Notes under the pieces: generated by a model | The model's database searches: none | The model's input: the letters and a program-made list of their open reading frames with translations, nothing else | Told to the model about the DNA's origin: nothing | Assembly: GCA_027488845.1 (NCBI GenBank) | Contig: JAIYBC010000022.1 | Span: 1-33,081, forward strand | Source of the DNA: Verrucomicrobiales bacterium | Lineage (GTDB): Bacteria; Verrucomicrobiota; Verrucomicrobiia; Limisphaerales; UBA9464 | DNA: 33,081 nt | Direction of reading: 5' to 3' | Position numbers and translations under genes: made by a program | Shown here: piece by piece, positions 8,886 to 17,823 of the stretch | Numbering within the stretch: position 1 is the stretch's first letter | Layout: each line of letters opens with the position of its first letter

Positions 8886-8904
8886 CTCACCCACCAACCA
8901 CCCC

Positions 8905-9282
8905 TCACCCCACCACGGGCAACCGCTTCCATTCTTCCTCACGGAATCCGACCAGACCGATGTCCGGGCCCAGCAGGAACGGGCGTTTCACGAGGTTCCC
9001 GTTCGCGGCCAGCAGTCCGAGGGCGTCGTCGACGGACATGCCCGGCAGACGCTCGGAGAGTCCAAGGGCACGGTAGTCCTGTCCCGATGTGTTGAAGAGG
9101 CGCCGGAGATCGCCGCCCAGGTGTTCCAGCATCCGCCGCAGTTCCTCCGCCGTCGGAGGGGTCTCGCGGATGGCGAGGACTTCCACCTCGATCCCCCGGG
9201 ACGCGAGGAACCGGAGTGCCTTCCGGCATGTGTCGCAGCCGCTGTAGGCGTAAACACGGATTCCCGTCGGAGCTTTCCTCAT
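8905..9282 (-). CDS. ArsC/Spx family thioredoxin-fold protein
   Basis: A 125-residue protein of the ArsC/Spx/YffB superfamily. The N-terminal YAYSGCDTCRKALRFL carries a CxxC pair (C16, C19) where Spx and glutaredoxin-like ArsC proteins have theirs. The central and C-terminal parts (LFNTSGQDYRALGL, LLAANGNLVKRPFL) match the conserved family pattern around the LVKRP loop. Database names such as arsenate reductase are common for this family, but no arsenic-resistance genes are nearby and a redox or regulatory role is as likely. The ATG at 9282 gives normal family length; the longer frame upstream is not conserved-looking. It stands alone, divergent from the PSD1 gene with 218 bp between the start codons. 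Confidence 0.85.
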   Translation of the reverse strand: MRKAPTGIRVYAYSGCDTCRKALRFLASRGIEVEVLAIRETPPTAEELRRMLEHLGGDLRRLFNTSGQDYRALGLSERLPGMSVDDALGLLAANGNLVKRPFLLGPDIGLVGFREEEWKRLPVVG

Positions 9283-9500
9283 GCGCCCGGAAACTCGCGA
9301 CGCCGCTCCACACCGGCCAGCGGAATCTTCCCGGCCTGGACGCCTCATCGGGAAACCTTCACCGGGTCGGATTCCGAACCCGGCCTTCCATGGAAAGGCG
9401 CCAAACCGGTCCGGTCCAGAAACTACCCGATTCTCCGGTGAAGGACGCTGGCCCGGCGGACGTCTCGGGTTCAGTCTCCCGAAACCCGCCCCATCGTCCC

Positions 9501-12500
9501 ATGTCGACCCCAGCCCTGCTCCGGTTCCTCGCGCGTCTCTGCATCGTGGCCGTCCCGTTCGCGGGGACGGCGGCACCTGCGGTCGACTTCAATCGCGACG
9601 TGCGGCCGATCCTGTCGGACCGATGCTTCGCCTGCCATGGATTCGACGCCAACAAGCGCAAGGGAGGACTCCGTCTAGACACGCGTGAGGGTGCCCTCGC
9701 CGGAGGGAAGTCCGGGAAGCCCGCCTTCGTCGCCGGCAAACCCGACCAAAGCGCCCTCGTCAAACGCATCCGCCACACCGATCCCGAGGAGGTCATGCCG
9801 CCACCGGAACATCCGAGGAGCCTCTCCGGGGAGGAAAAGGACCTGCTCGTCCGTTGGATCGCCGAAGGCGGAAAGTACGCCGACCATTGGGCCTACAGCC
9901 CGGTGCAGCGTCCGTCCGTGCCGCAAGGCGACCGGTCCCAGGTCCATCCCGTGGACGCCTTCATCGCGGATCGCCTGAAGCGCGAGGGCGTGGAACCGCT
10001 GGCGGCCGCGGACAGGAGAACGCTGGTCCGACGCCTGTCCCTCGACCTCCACGGCGTCGCTCCGGACCCGGAGTCCGTCGAGAAGTTCGCCGCCTCGAAG
10101 GATTCCCGGGCCTGGGAGAAGCTGGTGGACCTCTTCCTGGATTCGCCGCGGTTCGCCGAACGGCAGACCCAGATGTGGCTCGACCTCGTCCGCTACGCCG
10201 ATTCGATCGGCTTCCATGGCGATTGCACGGTGAGCGTCTGGCCCTACCGCGACTACGTCCTGCGCGCCTTCCAGGAGAACCGGCCCTTCGACCGCTTCAC
10301 ACGGGAGCAGATCGCAGGCGACCTGCTTCCTGGGGCGACCGACGAGACCCGCATCGCCTCGGGCTACAACCGCCTGAACCGCATGTCCACCGAGGGCGGC
10401 GTCCAGGACAAGGAGTACCTGGCGAAGTACGCCGCGGACCGCGTGCGCACGACCTCCATCACGTGGCTGGGCAGCACCATGGGCTGTGCCGAATGCCACG
10501 ACCACAAGTTCGATCCCATCTCGACCCGGGACTTCTATTCGTTCGCCGCCTTCTTCGCGGACCTCCAGGAGCAGGGCTTCTACGACCGCGGATTCGGCGA
10601 GAACGAGTGGGGCCCGCGACTCCGTCTGCCGTCGCCCGAACAGAAGTCCGAACTGGAACGCCTCGACACGGCCATCGCCCGTGAGAGGGCCGTCCTCGAA
10701 GCCGCTTCCGACGATTCCTTGGCCGGCTCACGGGCCGCCTGGGAAAGCGCGGTGCTCGCGGCGGACGCGGGCAAGTCGCTGGGCTGGGGAATCCAGAAGC
10801 CGGCCGCCTTGTCCACCGTCAACGGTGCGCGGCTCGAGGCCGCCGGGGATTGGGTCCGAGCCTCCGGCCCGAATACCGACACCGAGACCTACATCGTGCG
10901 GCTGCGTCCCGGGACCGGACGTTGGACCGCCTTGCGCCTCCAGACGGGGACCGACGAGGAACTGCCCGGCAACCGGATCGCCCGCAACGGAACCACCTTC
11001 CATGTCTCCGGCGTGGACCTCGAACTCCGCGATCCCGCCGGCAGCCGCGTCGTCGACATCGCCCGCGTGCAGGTCTCCGCCGCGAGCGAGGGCTTCCCGG
11101 GCTCGTCGCTCATCGACCCGGATCCCTCGACCACCTGGGCCGTCGGCGAAGGCCATTCGCGCGACCACCAGGCCGTGCTGCACTTCCGCAATCCCATCGA
11201 AACCGGGTCGGAGACCGAACTGGTGTTCCGCATCCACCACGGGTCCCGCTTCCCACGGACCGCCATCGGAAGATTCCAGGTCGCGCTGTCCTCCTGGACC
11301 TCGCCCGGCCTTGGTTCCGGCGTGCCGGAGGACGTGCTCAAGTCCCTGCGCAAACCGGTCGCCGAACGCGGGAAGGAGGACGTCGAGCGGATACGGAAGC
11401 ACCACCGGACGGTGGCTCCCGAGCTGGCGGGCACCTGGGGCAGGCTCGCGGAGCTCCAGGACCAACGCTCGCTCCTGCTCGGGAAGATCCCGTCGACGCT
11501 CATCAGCGAAGCGCGGAAGGAGCCGCGGGTCATGCGGGTCCTGGCCCGGGGCAATTGGATGGACGAATCCGGTCCGGTCGTCTCGCCGGCCATCCCAGCG
11601 CGTTTCCAGACGGATTCCACGAAAACCGCACCGGAACGTCGGCCCACACGGCTGGACCTCGCGGGCTGGCTCACACACCCGGACAATCCGATGACCGCCC
11701 GGGTGTTCGTGAACCGCCAGTGGAAGAACCTCTTCGGCGCCGGGCTCAGCCGCGTCCTCGACGACGTCGGTTCCCAGGGGGAATGGCCTTCCCACCCGGA
11801 GCTGCTCGACTGGCTCGCCGCCGAGTTCATGTCGCCGTCCCCCGCCCTCGCCCGCCCGGGACGGACGCCGCATGCCTGGGACGTGAAGCACCTCGTCCGC
11901 GTCGTCGTCACCAGCGCGGCCTACCGCCGTTCCTCCGTCGCGACGCCGTCGCTGCTCGAACGGGATCCGGACAACCGGCTGTTGGCCCGTCAGGGACGTT
12001 TCCGGGTGGACGCCGAGACGGTCCGCGACTCCGCGCTCGCCGCCTCGGGGCTGCTCGTGGAGCAGGTCGGAGGACCGAGCGTCCGTCCGCCGCAGCCCGA
12101 GGGCTATTGGGCCGCGCTCAACTTCCCCAAGCGCGAGTACGTGCCCGGCGTCGGCGAAGAGCTGCATCGGCGCTCCCTCTACACGCACTGGCAACGCACC
12201 TTCGTCCACCCGGCGATGGCGGCATTCGACGCGCCGAGCCGGGAGGAGTGCACCGCCAACCGGGTGAACTCGAACACGCCGCTCCAGGCGCTCGTGCTGC
12301 TGAACGACGTGGAGTTCGCGGAAGCCGCGCGGGCCCTCGCTACCGAGGAGTTCCGCAGGAGCGGGAAACGTCCCGAGACCGCCGTCGCCGCGCTCTGGCG
12401 ACGGGTGGTTTCCCGTCCGGCGACGCCGCAGGAGCTCGCGGTCCTGCTCGACCTTTTCCGACAGCAGACGGCCCGCTACGCAACGGCGCCGACGGACGCG

Positions 12501-12623
12501 GCGGAACTGCTCTCCGTCGGCGCCGCGCCGCTTGCCAAGGACCTTCCGCAGGCCGAGTTGGCCGGCGTGACCGCCGTCGCCCGCGCAGTCCTGAACCTCC
12601 ACGAGACCATCACCCGCAACTGA
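9501..12623 (+). CDS. Secreted PSD1 / planctomycete cytochrome c domain protein (DUF1549-DUF1553)
   Basis: A 1040-residue exported protein. It has a signal peptide (residues 1-25, ending near AGTAAPA), then a planctomycete-type cytochrome c domain with one haem motif CFACH (42-46) and MPPPEHP as probable distal region. A DUF1549 domain follows from about 145 (DAFIADRLKREGV, RRLSLDLHGVAP). A variable middle section resembles a carbohydrate-binding beta sandwich. The C-terminal DUF1553/PSD1 domain (LAGWLTHPDNPMTARVFVNR, NTPLQALVLLND) completes it. The family is abundant in Planctomycetes and Verrucomicrobia and is suspected to take part in polysaccharide breakdown or electron transfer, but its biochemical role is not settled. 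The ATG at 9501 was chosen because the signal peptide follows directly. The DUF1501 gene follows after 25 bp. Confidence 0.92.
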   Translation: MSTPALLRFLARLCIVAVPFAGTAAPAVDFNRDVRPILSDRCFACHGFDANKRKGGLRLDTREGALAGGKSGKPAFVAGKPDQSALVKRIRHTDPEEVMPPPEHPRSLSGEEKDLLVRWIAEGGKYADHWAYSPVQRPSVPQGDRSQVHPVDAFIADRLKREGVEPLAAADRRTLVRRLSLDLHGVAPDPESVEKFAASKDSRAWEKLVDLFLDSPRFAERQTQMWLDLVRYADSIGFHGDCTVSVWPYRDYVLRAFQENRPFDRFTREQIAGDLLPGATDETRIASGYNRLNRMSTEGGVQDKEYLAKYAADRVRTTSITWLGSTMGCAECHDHKFDPISTRDFYSFAAFFADLQEQGFYDRGFGENEWGPRLRLPSPEQKSELERLDTAIARERAVLEAASDDSLAGSRAAWESAVLAADAGKSLGWGIQKPAALSTVNGARLEAAGDWVRASGPNTDTETYIVRLRPGTGRWTALRLQTGTDEELPGNRIARNGTTFHVSGVDLELRDPAGSRVVDIARVQVSAASEGFPGSSLIDPDPSTTWAVGEGHSRDHQAVLHFRNPIETGSETELVFRIHHGSRFPRTAIGRFQVALSSWTSPGLGSGVPEDVLKSLRKPVAERGKEDVERIRKHHRTVAPELAGTWGRLAELQDQRSLLLGKIPSTLISEARKEPRVMRVLARGNWMDESGPVVSPAIPARFQTDSTKTAPERRPTRLDLAGWLTHPDNPMTARVFVNRQWKNLFGAGLSRVLDDVGSQGEWPSHPELLDWLAAEFMSPSPALARPGRTPHAWDVKHLVRVVVTSAAYRRSSVATPSLLERDPDNRLLARQGRFRVDAETVRDSALAASGLLVEQVGGPSVRPPQPEGYWAALNFPKREYVPGVGEELHRRSLYTHWQRTFVHPAMAAFDAPSREECTANRVNSNTPLQALVLLNDVEFAEAARALATEEFRRSGKRPETAVAALWRRVVSRPATPQELAVLLDLFRQQTARYATAPTDAAELLSVGAAPLAKDLPQAELAGVTAVARAVLNLHETITRN

Positions 12624-12648
12624 ACCCCGGACCGAAAGGACCCAGTCG

Positions 12649-14082
12649 ATGAACTCCCAGACGATCCCGGACTTCCTGACCCGCCGCCACTTCCTCGGCC
12701 GTTCCGCGCGCGGTCTCGGCACGATGGCGCTGGCCTCGCTGCTCGCCCCATCCCTGTTCGCCCAAGCGGCCAAGCCCCCGATCGGGTCGAAGGGCTTCAT
12801 CCAACCGCTGCACCATCCGGCGAAGGTGCGCCGGGTGATCTACCTCTACATGGCCGGCGGGCCGTCTCACCTGGAGACCTTCGATCCCAAGCCGAAGCTC
12901 GGGGAACTGCACGGCAAGCCGATGCCGGAGTCCTTCACCAAGGGCCAGCAGCTGGCCCAGCTCCAGGGTCAGGAACTGAAGTGTTTCGGTCCGCAATGGG
13001 GCTTCCGGCGCTACGGGAAATCCGGCCTCGAGTTCTCCGAGAACCTGCCGCTGCTCGGCGACCATGCGGACGAGATGTGCCTGATCCGGTCCATGTACAC
13101 CGACCAGATCAACCACGACCCGGCGCACATGCTGATGAACACCGGCTCGATCATCGCCGGCCGTCCGAGCTTCGGCTCGTGGCTGCTGTACGGGCTCGGA
13201 TCGGAGACCGAGGACCTGCCCGGGTTCGTGGTGATGGTCTCGAGCGGGCGCGGCGGCCAGATGCAGCCGATCGCGGCACGGCAGTGGAGTTCCGGGATGC
13301 TTCCCAGCCGGTTCCAAGGGGTGAAGTTCAGCGGCCAAGGCGACCCGGTGCTGTACCTGCAGCCACCGCGCGGCGTGGAACGCGGTGACCAGCGGCAGGT
13401 GATCGACGCCGTCAACCGCCTGAACCGCCTGGAACACGAGCAGGTGGCGGATCCCGAGATCCTGACCCGGATCGCGCAGTACGAGATGGCCTTCCGCATG
13501 CAGGCGAGCGTGCCCGACCTCATGGACACCTCGCGCGAGCCGGCGAAGGTGTTCGAGCTCTACGGCTGCCGTCCGGGAGACGGGTCGTTCGCCTCGAACT
13601 GCCTGCTCGCGCGGCGCCTCGCGGAGCGGGGGACGCGGTTCATCCAGCTCTACCACCGCGACTGGGACCACCACGGGAACCTGAAGAACGACATCCGCCT
13701 GAAGCACGACGAGATCGACCGCGCCTGCCATGCGCTGCTGACCGACCTCAAGGAACGCGGCCTATGGGAGGACACACTGGTCCTTTGGGGTGGCGAGTTC
13801 GGCCGGACCCCGATGAGCCAGAGCGGCAACGGGCGGGACCACCACATCAAGGGCTTCACGACCTGGATGGCCGGCGGCGGCGTCCGCGGCGGCATGGCCC
13901 ACGGCGCCACCGACGAACTCGGCTACGCGGCCGTCGACAGCCCGGTCCACGTGAACGACCTGCACGCCACGATCCTGCACCTCTTCGGCATCGACCACCG
14001 CCGTCTGGCCGTGCGCCACCAGGGGCTCGACGTCCGGCTCACCGGCATCGCCGGCGAGGTCGTGAAGGACGTCCTCGCGTGA
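12649..14082 (+). CDS. DUF1501 protein with Tat signal (sulfatase-like fold)
   Basis: A 477-residue protein with an N-terminal twin-arginine signal, TRRHFLGRSARGLGTMALAS (R12-R13), so it is predicted to be exported folded. The body is DUF1501, related to the alkaline phosphatase/sulfatase superfamily: VIYLYMAGGPSHLETFDPKP near residue 65, DHADEMCLIRSM, and near the C-terminus VLWGGEFGRTPMSQ and GRDHH. The likely metal-binding residues are the Asp/His of HRDWDHHGN and GRDHHIKG, by analogy only. It sits 25 bp after the PSD1 gene with an AAAGGA ribosome site. The pair is a hallmark of Planctomycetes/Verrucomicrobia and probably functions together outside the cytoplasm. Confidence 0.92.
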   Translation: MNSQTIPDFLTRRHFLGRSARGLGTMALASLLAPSLFAQAAKPPIGSKGFIQPLHHPAKVRRVIYLYMAGGPSHLETFDPKPKLGELHGKPMPESFTKGQQLAQLQGQELKCFGPQWGFRRYGKSGLEFSENLPLLGDHADEMCLIRSMYTDQINHDPAHMLMNTGSIIAGRPSFGSWLLYGLGSETEDLPGFVVMVSSGRGGQMQPIAARQWSSGMLPSRFQGVKFSGQGDPVLYLQPPRGVERGDQRQVIDAVNRLNRLEHEQVADPEILTRIAQYEMAFRMQASVPDLMDTSREPAKVFELYGCRPGDGSFASNCLLARRLAERGTRFIQLYHRDWDHHGNLKNDIRLKHDEIDRACHALLTDLKERGLWEDTLVLWGGEFGRTPMSQSGNGRDHHIKGFTTWMAGGGVRGGMAHGATDELGYAAVDSPVHVNDLHATILHLFGIDHRRLAVRHQGLDVRLTGIAGEVVKDVLA

Positions 14083-14101
14083 TCGATCCAAACGGAACGG
14101 G

Positions 14102-14238
14102 GGGAGACCTCACGCAAAATCGCCAAGCCGCGAAGGAACCGGAAGAGAACTACGGTTTGGGCGGCACTTGATCGGCCGCTTCCGGTTGTTGGCAGGTCCC
14201 GCTCCGGATGTGGTTCCGGATTTGCGGCTTTGCTTGAG
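14102..14238 (+). repeat. CTCACGCA-family repeat, copy 2 (long)
   Basis: Starts 20 nt after the DUF1501 stop codon. Positions 14102-14182 match 22287-22367 at 80 of 81 bases. The far end (about 14218-14238, GCGGCTTTGCTTGAG) is a decayed inverted copy of the left arm, so the element has inverted ends, like a small non-autonomous element. It contains no open frame of note. Confidence 0.9.
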
Positions 14239-14255
14239 CTTCCCCCCCAGGCGGT

Positions 14256-15587
14256 TCAACCCGGAGCCCTGGGCCGGACGGGAACCGCCACCTCGACCCG
14301 GAGTCCGTGGGGTTCGACCGCCGAAACCTCGAAGTCGCCGCCGCACTGGCGGGCACGGGCACGCATGCCGGTCATTCCCAGCGAAGGGGATTTCGCGGGG
14401 TCGGCGCCCATGGCGGTCAGTCCCCGGCCGTTGTCCTCGATGCTCAACAGCACGGTCGCGCCGTTCGAGTAGAGCCGCACGACGACGGCGGTCGCCTCGG
14501 AATGTCGGGCGATGTTCGTGAAGGCCTCCTGGGCAATTCGGAAGAGGTGCGTCTCGGTCTCGTCGGAGTAGCGGCCGACGCCGTCCGCCTTGAAGTCGAC
14601 GTCGAGACGCGTCCGCAGGGAGAAGGATTCGGCGAGCCACTGAAGCCCCGCCTCGAGACCGAAGTCGTCGAGGATGACGGGGCGGAGCAGCTGGGAGAGC
14701 TCCCGGACATTGGCGATCGACTGGTCGACGAGCTGCAGGCAGTCGGATCGCAGCGCCTCCAGGTCCTTGGTCCCCTGGCGGGTCAGGTTGGAGCGCACCG
14801 CAGCGAGGGACTGTCCCAGCTCGTCATGCAGCTCGTGGGAGAACCGGCGTGCCGCCTCCTCCTGTCCCTGGAGCATGTGCCACGAGACGCGGTCCAGCTC
14901 GTTGGACTGCCATTTCATCCGTTCGATGCTCTGCCGGACGAAGACGACGGTGGTGCCGGCGCAGGCGACGGCGAAAAGGAAGCTGGCCCCGAGGAGGTAG
15001 GAGGAATTGCGTCGGAGCTTGTCGGACTGGGACTGGATCTCCTCGTCGGCCTCGGCGAGCCGGGTCGAGCTCCACCGGATCAGCTCGTTCACCTGGGCCA
15101 CCATCCGGTTGTTGTGGTCGAACAGCTCCTGGACCTGAGCCGGAGTCGCCGGGGATTCGGAGAGGAGGACCGTCCTGACCTCGGCGGCGAACGACTTCAG
15201 CGTGGACTCCAGCTCGGCCCAAAGCGGGCCGCCGGCCATCGTCCTGACTTCGGCCGTCAGCTGTTCCAGCGGCTGGCTGCTCTCTTCGAGGCCGCGGAGC
15301 AGCTGGAGCGAGGCGTGGGGCTTCTGTCCGGGATCGGCGAGCCTCTGCAGCACCTCCGCCATGGCGTTCTGCGCCGTCTGCACGTCGTGGATGAGCCGGG
15401 CGAGGATGAGGTGGTCGCGGGCGAGCTTGGAGGCGTTCTCGCTGATGACCCGGCTGCGCCAGACGGCCACCCATCCGGAGGCCCCAAGCAGCAGCAGCAC
15501 TAGGAGGAAGCCGAGGACCAGTCCGTTCAGGACGTGGCGGCTTCCAAGGCGCAGGCTGCTCCAAGGCTTCCTCGGGATGGTCTTCAA
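14256..15587 (-). CDS. NarL/DesK-type sensor histidine kinase (HisKA_3)
   Basis: A 443-residue membrane kinase. TM1 is at about 22-42 (LVLGFLLVLLLLGASGWVAV), followed by a helical periplasmic sensor domain of about 150 residues and TM2 at about 197-218. The dimerisation/phosphoacceptor motif is RRFSHELHDELGQSL, with H254 of LHDE the expected phosphorylation site. The ATP-binding domain shows the N-box HLFRIAQEAFTNIARH, G1 box IEDNGRG and G2 box GMTGMRARA. The start is inferred as TTG at 15587: it overlaps the stop of the response-regulator gene (TTGA) and leaves a short basic tail before TM1; no ATG is suitably placed. It is probably co-expressed with the regulator. Lying right after an RND pump operon, it may sense a pump-related stress (inference). 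Confidence 0.9.
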   Translation of the reverse strand: MKTIPRKPWSSLRLGSRHVLNGLVLGFLLVLLLLGASGWVAVWRSRVISENASKLARDHLILARLIHDVQTAQNAMAEVLQRLADPGQKPHASLQLLRGLEESSQPLEQLTAEVRTMAGGPLWAELESTLKSFAAEVRTVLLSESPATPAQVQELFDHNNRMVAQVNELIRWSSTRLAEADEEIQSQSDKLRRNSSYLLGASFLFAVACAGTTVVFVRQSIERMKWQSNELDRVSWHMLQGQEEAARRFSHELHDELGQSLAAVRSNLTRQGTKDLEALRSDCLQLVDQSIANVRELSQLLRPVILDDFGLEAGLQWLAESFSLRTRLDVDFKADGVGRYSDETETHLFRIAQEAFTNIARHSEATAVVVRLYSNGATVLLSIEDNGRGLTAMGADPAKSPSLGMTGMRARARQCGGDFEVSAVEPHGLRVEVAVPVRPRAPG

Positions 15588-16234
15588 TCGACGAGTCCGT
15601 GCCGGATGGCGAACCGCACGAGTTCGTTGCCGGAGTGGAGGTTGAGCTTCTCCATGATGCGTCCGCGATGGGCCTCGACGGTGTACACGCTCAGGCCGAA
15701 GCGGACGGCGAGCTCCTTGTTGGTCTTCCCCTCGGCGATGCCCTGGAGCACCTCCCGTTCGCGGGTCGAAAGCAGGTCGATCGGCTCCGAGACGTGCTTC
15801 CGGTAGTCCTCGAGCACGGCTCCGCCGACATCGGGACTCAGCCACGCCTTGCCGGCGGCCACCTCACGGATCGCTGACACGAGGTCGGTCTCGGTGCATT
15901 CCTTGAGCAGGTATCCGCGGGCGCCGGCCCGGAGCATCTCGCGCACGTACACGCCGTCCTTCTGCATGGAAAGCGCGAGCACGCGGGTCCGCGGAAACTG
16001 CCGGGCGACCTGCCGGGTGGCCTCGATCCCGTTCAGCTCCGGCATGGTCACGTCCATGACGAGCACGTCCGGATGGAACTGGGCGACCATCTCGACGGCC
16101 TGCCGGCCGTTGGAGGCCTCGCCGACCACGATGAACGACGGCTGGCCCTCGAGAATCCGCCGGAATCCCTGGCGGACGAGGCTGTGGTCGTCGGCCAGGA
16201 GGACGCGGATCTTCGCGGTTTCCATGGCGGGCAT
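15584..16234 (-). CDS. NarL/LuxR-family response regulator
   Basis: A 216-residue two-component regulator. The receiver domain has acidic residues D15-D16 (LLADDHS), phosphoacceptor D61 (VLVMDVTMPELNG) and the switch segment LALSMQKD with the conserved Lys in YLLKE. The C-terminal LuxR-type helix-turn-helix is LSTREREVLQGIAEGKTN followed by ELAVRFGLSVYTVEAHRG. The ATG at 16234 is preceded by GGAA at a good distance; a second ATG at 16225 is possible. It overlaps the kinase gene by 4 bases (TTGA), so the two are translated together. It lies 77 bp downstream of the outer-membrane factor gene in the same direction, with a hairpin between them. Confidence 0.94.
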   Translation of the reverse strand: MPAMETAKIRVLLADDHSLVRQGFRRILEGQPSFIVVGEASNGRQAVEMVAQFHPDVLVMDVTMPELNGIEATRQVARQFPRTRVLALSMQKDGVYVREMLRAGARGYLLKECTETDLVSAIREVAAGKAWLSPDVGGAVLEDYRKHVSEPIDLLSTREREVLQGIAEGKTNKELAVRFGLSVYTVEAHRGRIMEKLNLHSGNELVRFAIRHGLVD

Positions 16235-16263
16235 GCTATTCCGTTGGGGTTCTGAAACCAAGC

Positions 16264-16289
16264 CGCCGGCCGAAGGCGGAAGGCCGGCG
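16264..16289 (-). terminator. Strong hairpin between efflux operon and two-component genes
   Basis: Perfect 8-bp inverted repeat CGCCGGCC (16264-16271) and GGCCGGCG (16282-16289) with a 10-nt loop. It lies 22 nt after the outer-membrane factor stop codon on the minus strand. The sequence after it is only weakly T-rich (TTGGTTT), so it may be an attenuating or protective hairpin rather than a full terminator. Confidence 0.4.
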
Positions 16290-16311
16290 ACGCGGCCCGG
16301 ATCGGAGCGGC

Positions 16312-17823
16312 CTACCTCCCGGCGGCGCCGGACTTCGGCGAGTCGGACCGGACGTCGGATGCGGCCTGGGTCTCCACCGTGCCACCGCCCAGCGCCTTGT
16401 AGGCCCTCACCGAAGCCATCAGCTGCGCCTGCCGCAGCTCGACGAGTTCGACGCGGGCCTCGAGCGCCTCGCGCTGGGTCAGGAGCACCTCGGTGTAATC
16501 GGCCCGGGCGGAGTCGAAGAGCTGGCCGGAGATCGAGACCGAGTTGGCCAGGGCGTCGGCCTGGCGGAACTTCAGGTCGTACCCCTGCCCCACGTTCCGG
16601 ATCCGGGAGAGTTCGTTGAGGACCTCGGTGTAGGCACGGAGGACGGTCTGCTGGTAGCGGTAGACCGCGGCCACCTGCTGGGCCGAGGCGCCCTTGAACG
16701 CCGCCTGGATGGCGCTGCGGTTGATGAGCGGACCGACGATGTTGGCCGTCGCGCCATAGGCGAGGTTCTCCTTGGCGAAGATCGGCGAACCGAGCGTGAA
16801 GCTCTCGAGTCCGAGCGCGGCGGAGACGTTGAGGGCGGGATAGAAGCGGGCACCGGCGGCCTTGACCTCGAGGCCCGCGGCCTTGAGGGCGAGCTCGGCC
16901 TGGCGGACGTCCGGGCGGAGACGCAGCAGCTCCGACGGCAACCCGGCCTGGATGGGTGCCAACCGGTCGAGGTCGAACGCCCCGGGCGCCCGTTCCACGG
17001 GCTGCGGGTAGCGTCCGGCGAGGGTGTTCAGGCGGTTCTCCGTCTCGACCACCTGTTGGCGGAGGACGAAGAGCCGGCTGCGGTTCTTGAGCACCTCCGC
17101 CTCGAAGCGGCGGACGGCGAGTTCCGTCACCCGGCCCGCGGACTTCTTGAGGCGGATCGACTCGAGGGCCTTCTCCTGGAGGTCGAGCATCCGCTGGAAG
17201 ATCTCCAGCTGGGCGTCGAGGGAGAGAAGCTCGTAGTAGGACTCGGCGATCTCGGAGACGAGATGGGTGACGGCGAAGCTCCGGCCCTCCTTCGTGGCGA
17301 GATAGCGTTGGACCGCGGCGTCGCGCTGGTTGCGGAGCTTGCGCCAGATGTCGACTTCCCAGTCGAAGTCGGCGGCGACCCCGTAGTTCGGCAGCGGCTC
17401 GGGGAACCGCCGGCCGGGCTGGAGCTCGAGGTTCCCTTCGACGGCGCCGTCGCGGGTGTTCTTGGACGCCTTCTCAGCCCCGGCCTTCCCGCCGAGGCGG
17501 ACGAAAGGGAACAGCTCCCCGCGCCGGGCCTCGGACTCGGCCTTCGACGCGGCGACCTCCTGATGGAGGACGTGCAGCTCCTGGTTGTTGGTGAGCGCCG
17601 TGGCGATCAGCCCGGACAGGACCGGATCGCGGAAGAACTCCCGCCAGCCGAGGACCGCGGTGACGTTGGTGCCCTCGACGCCCGGGTAACGTTCCGGAAG
17701 CGGAGGCGTGGCGGACGGGATCGGTCCGGTCTTCGGCGCGACACACCCCTGGGAGAGGGCGAGGATCGCGGCCGCAAGGACGGTCAGGGAAAGTTTCGGG
17801 ACGTTCATCTTGGACCGGATCAT
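16312..17823 (-). CDS. RND efflux outer-membrane factor (TolC/OprM/NodT family lipoprotein)
   Basis: A 503-residue outer-membrane channel subunit. The N-terminus has a basic start, a hydrophobic stretch and a lipobox-like ALSQGC with C27, suggesting a lipid anchor. Two OEP repeats follow: the first from about 60 (WREFFRDPVLSGLIATALTN) with WEVDIWRKLRNQRDAA, the second from about 285 with LLRLRPDVRQAELALKAA, ARFYPALNVSAALG, and YRYQQTVLRAYTEVLNELS. Long helices typical of the periplasmic barrel are evident. The ATG at 17823 overlaps the stop of the pump gene (ATGA); an in-frame ATG at 17808 is an alternative. It completes a tripartite system with the two genes upstream. Residues after about 490 are a polar tail. 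Confidence 0.93.
   Translation of the reverse strand: MIRSKMNVPKLSLTVLAAAILALSQGCVAPKTGPIPSATPPLPERYPGVEGTNVTAVLGWREFFRDPVLSGLIATALTNNQELHVLHQEVAASKAESEARRGELFPFVRLGGKAGAEKASKNTRDGAVEGNLELQPGRRFPEPLPNYGVAADFDWEVDIWRKLRNQRDAAVQRYLATKEGRSFAVTHLVSEIAESYYELLSLDAQLEIFQRMLDLQEKALESIRLKKSAGRVTELAVRRFEAEVLKNRSRLFVLRQQVVETENRLNTLAGRYPQPVERAPGAFDLDRLAPIQAGLPSELLRLRPDVRQAELALKAAGLEVKAAGARFYPALNVSAALGLESFTLGSPIFAKENLAYGATANIVGPLINRSAIQAAFKGASAQQVAAVYRYQQTVLRAYTEVLNELSRIRNVGQGYDLKFRQADALANSVSISGQLFDSARADYTEVLLTQREALEARVELVELRQAQLMASVRAYKALGGGTVETQAASDVRSDSPKSGAAGR

Larger units (their letters stand above)
8329..8904. other. 576-bp non-coding spacer made largely of repeats
   Basis: Space between two convergent genes (coaX plus, ArsC-like minus). 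No credible gene is present: short open frames lack start sites, codon structure and recognisable products. It holds an octamer array at each end, an imperfect inverted repeat in the middle (8478-8588), and a stretch near 8690-8790 with the near-repeat GGGTGCCA/GGGTGCCA (8704-8723). Confidence 0.75.

Noticed and set aside
8594-9095. Small plus-strand gene in the repeat spacer
   Set aside because: The frame crosses repeats and the antisense of the ArsC-like gene, with no ribosome site or recognisable product.
8905-9282. Arsenic-resistance locus
   Set aside because: Only a single ArsC/Spx-like gene is present; no arsR, arsB or acr3 neighbours, and the family includes non-arsenate proteins.
10728-12800. 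690-codon open frame antisense to the PSD1 gene
   Set aside because: Shadow of a GC-rich gene; no recognisable domain, and it spans the end of one real gene and the start of another.
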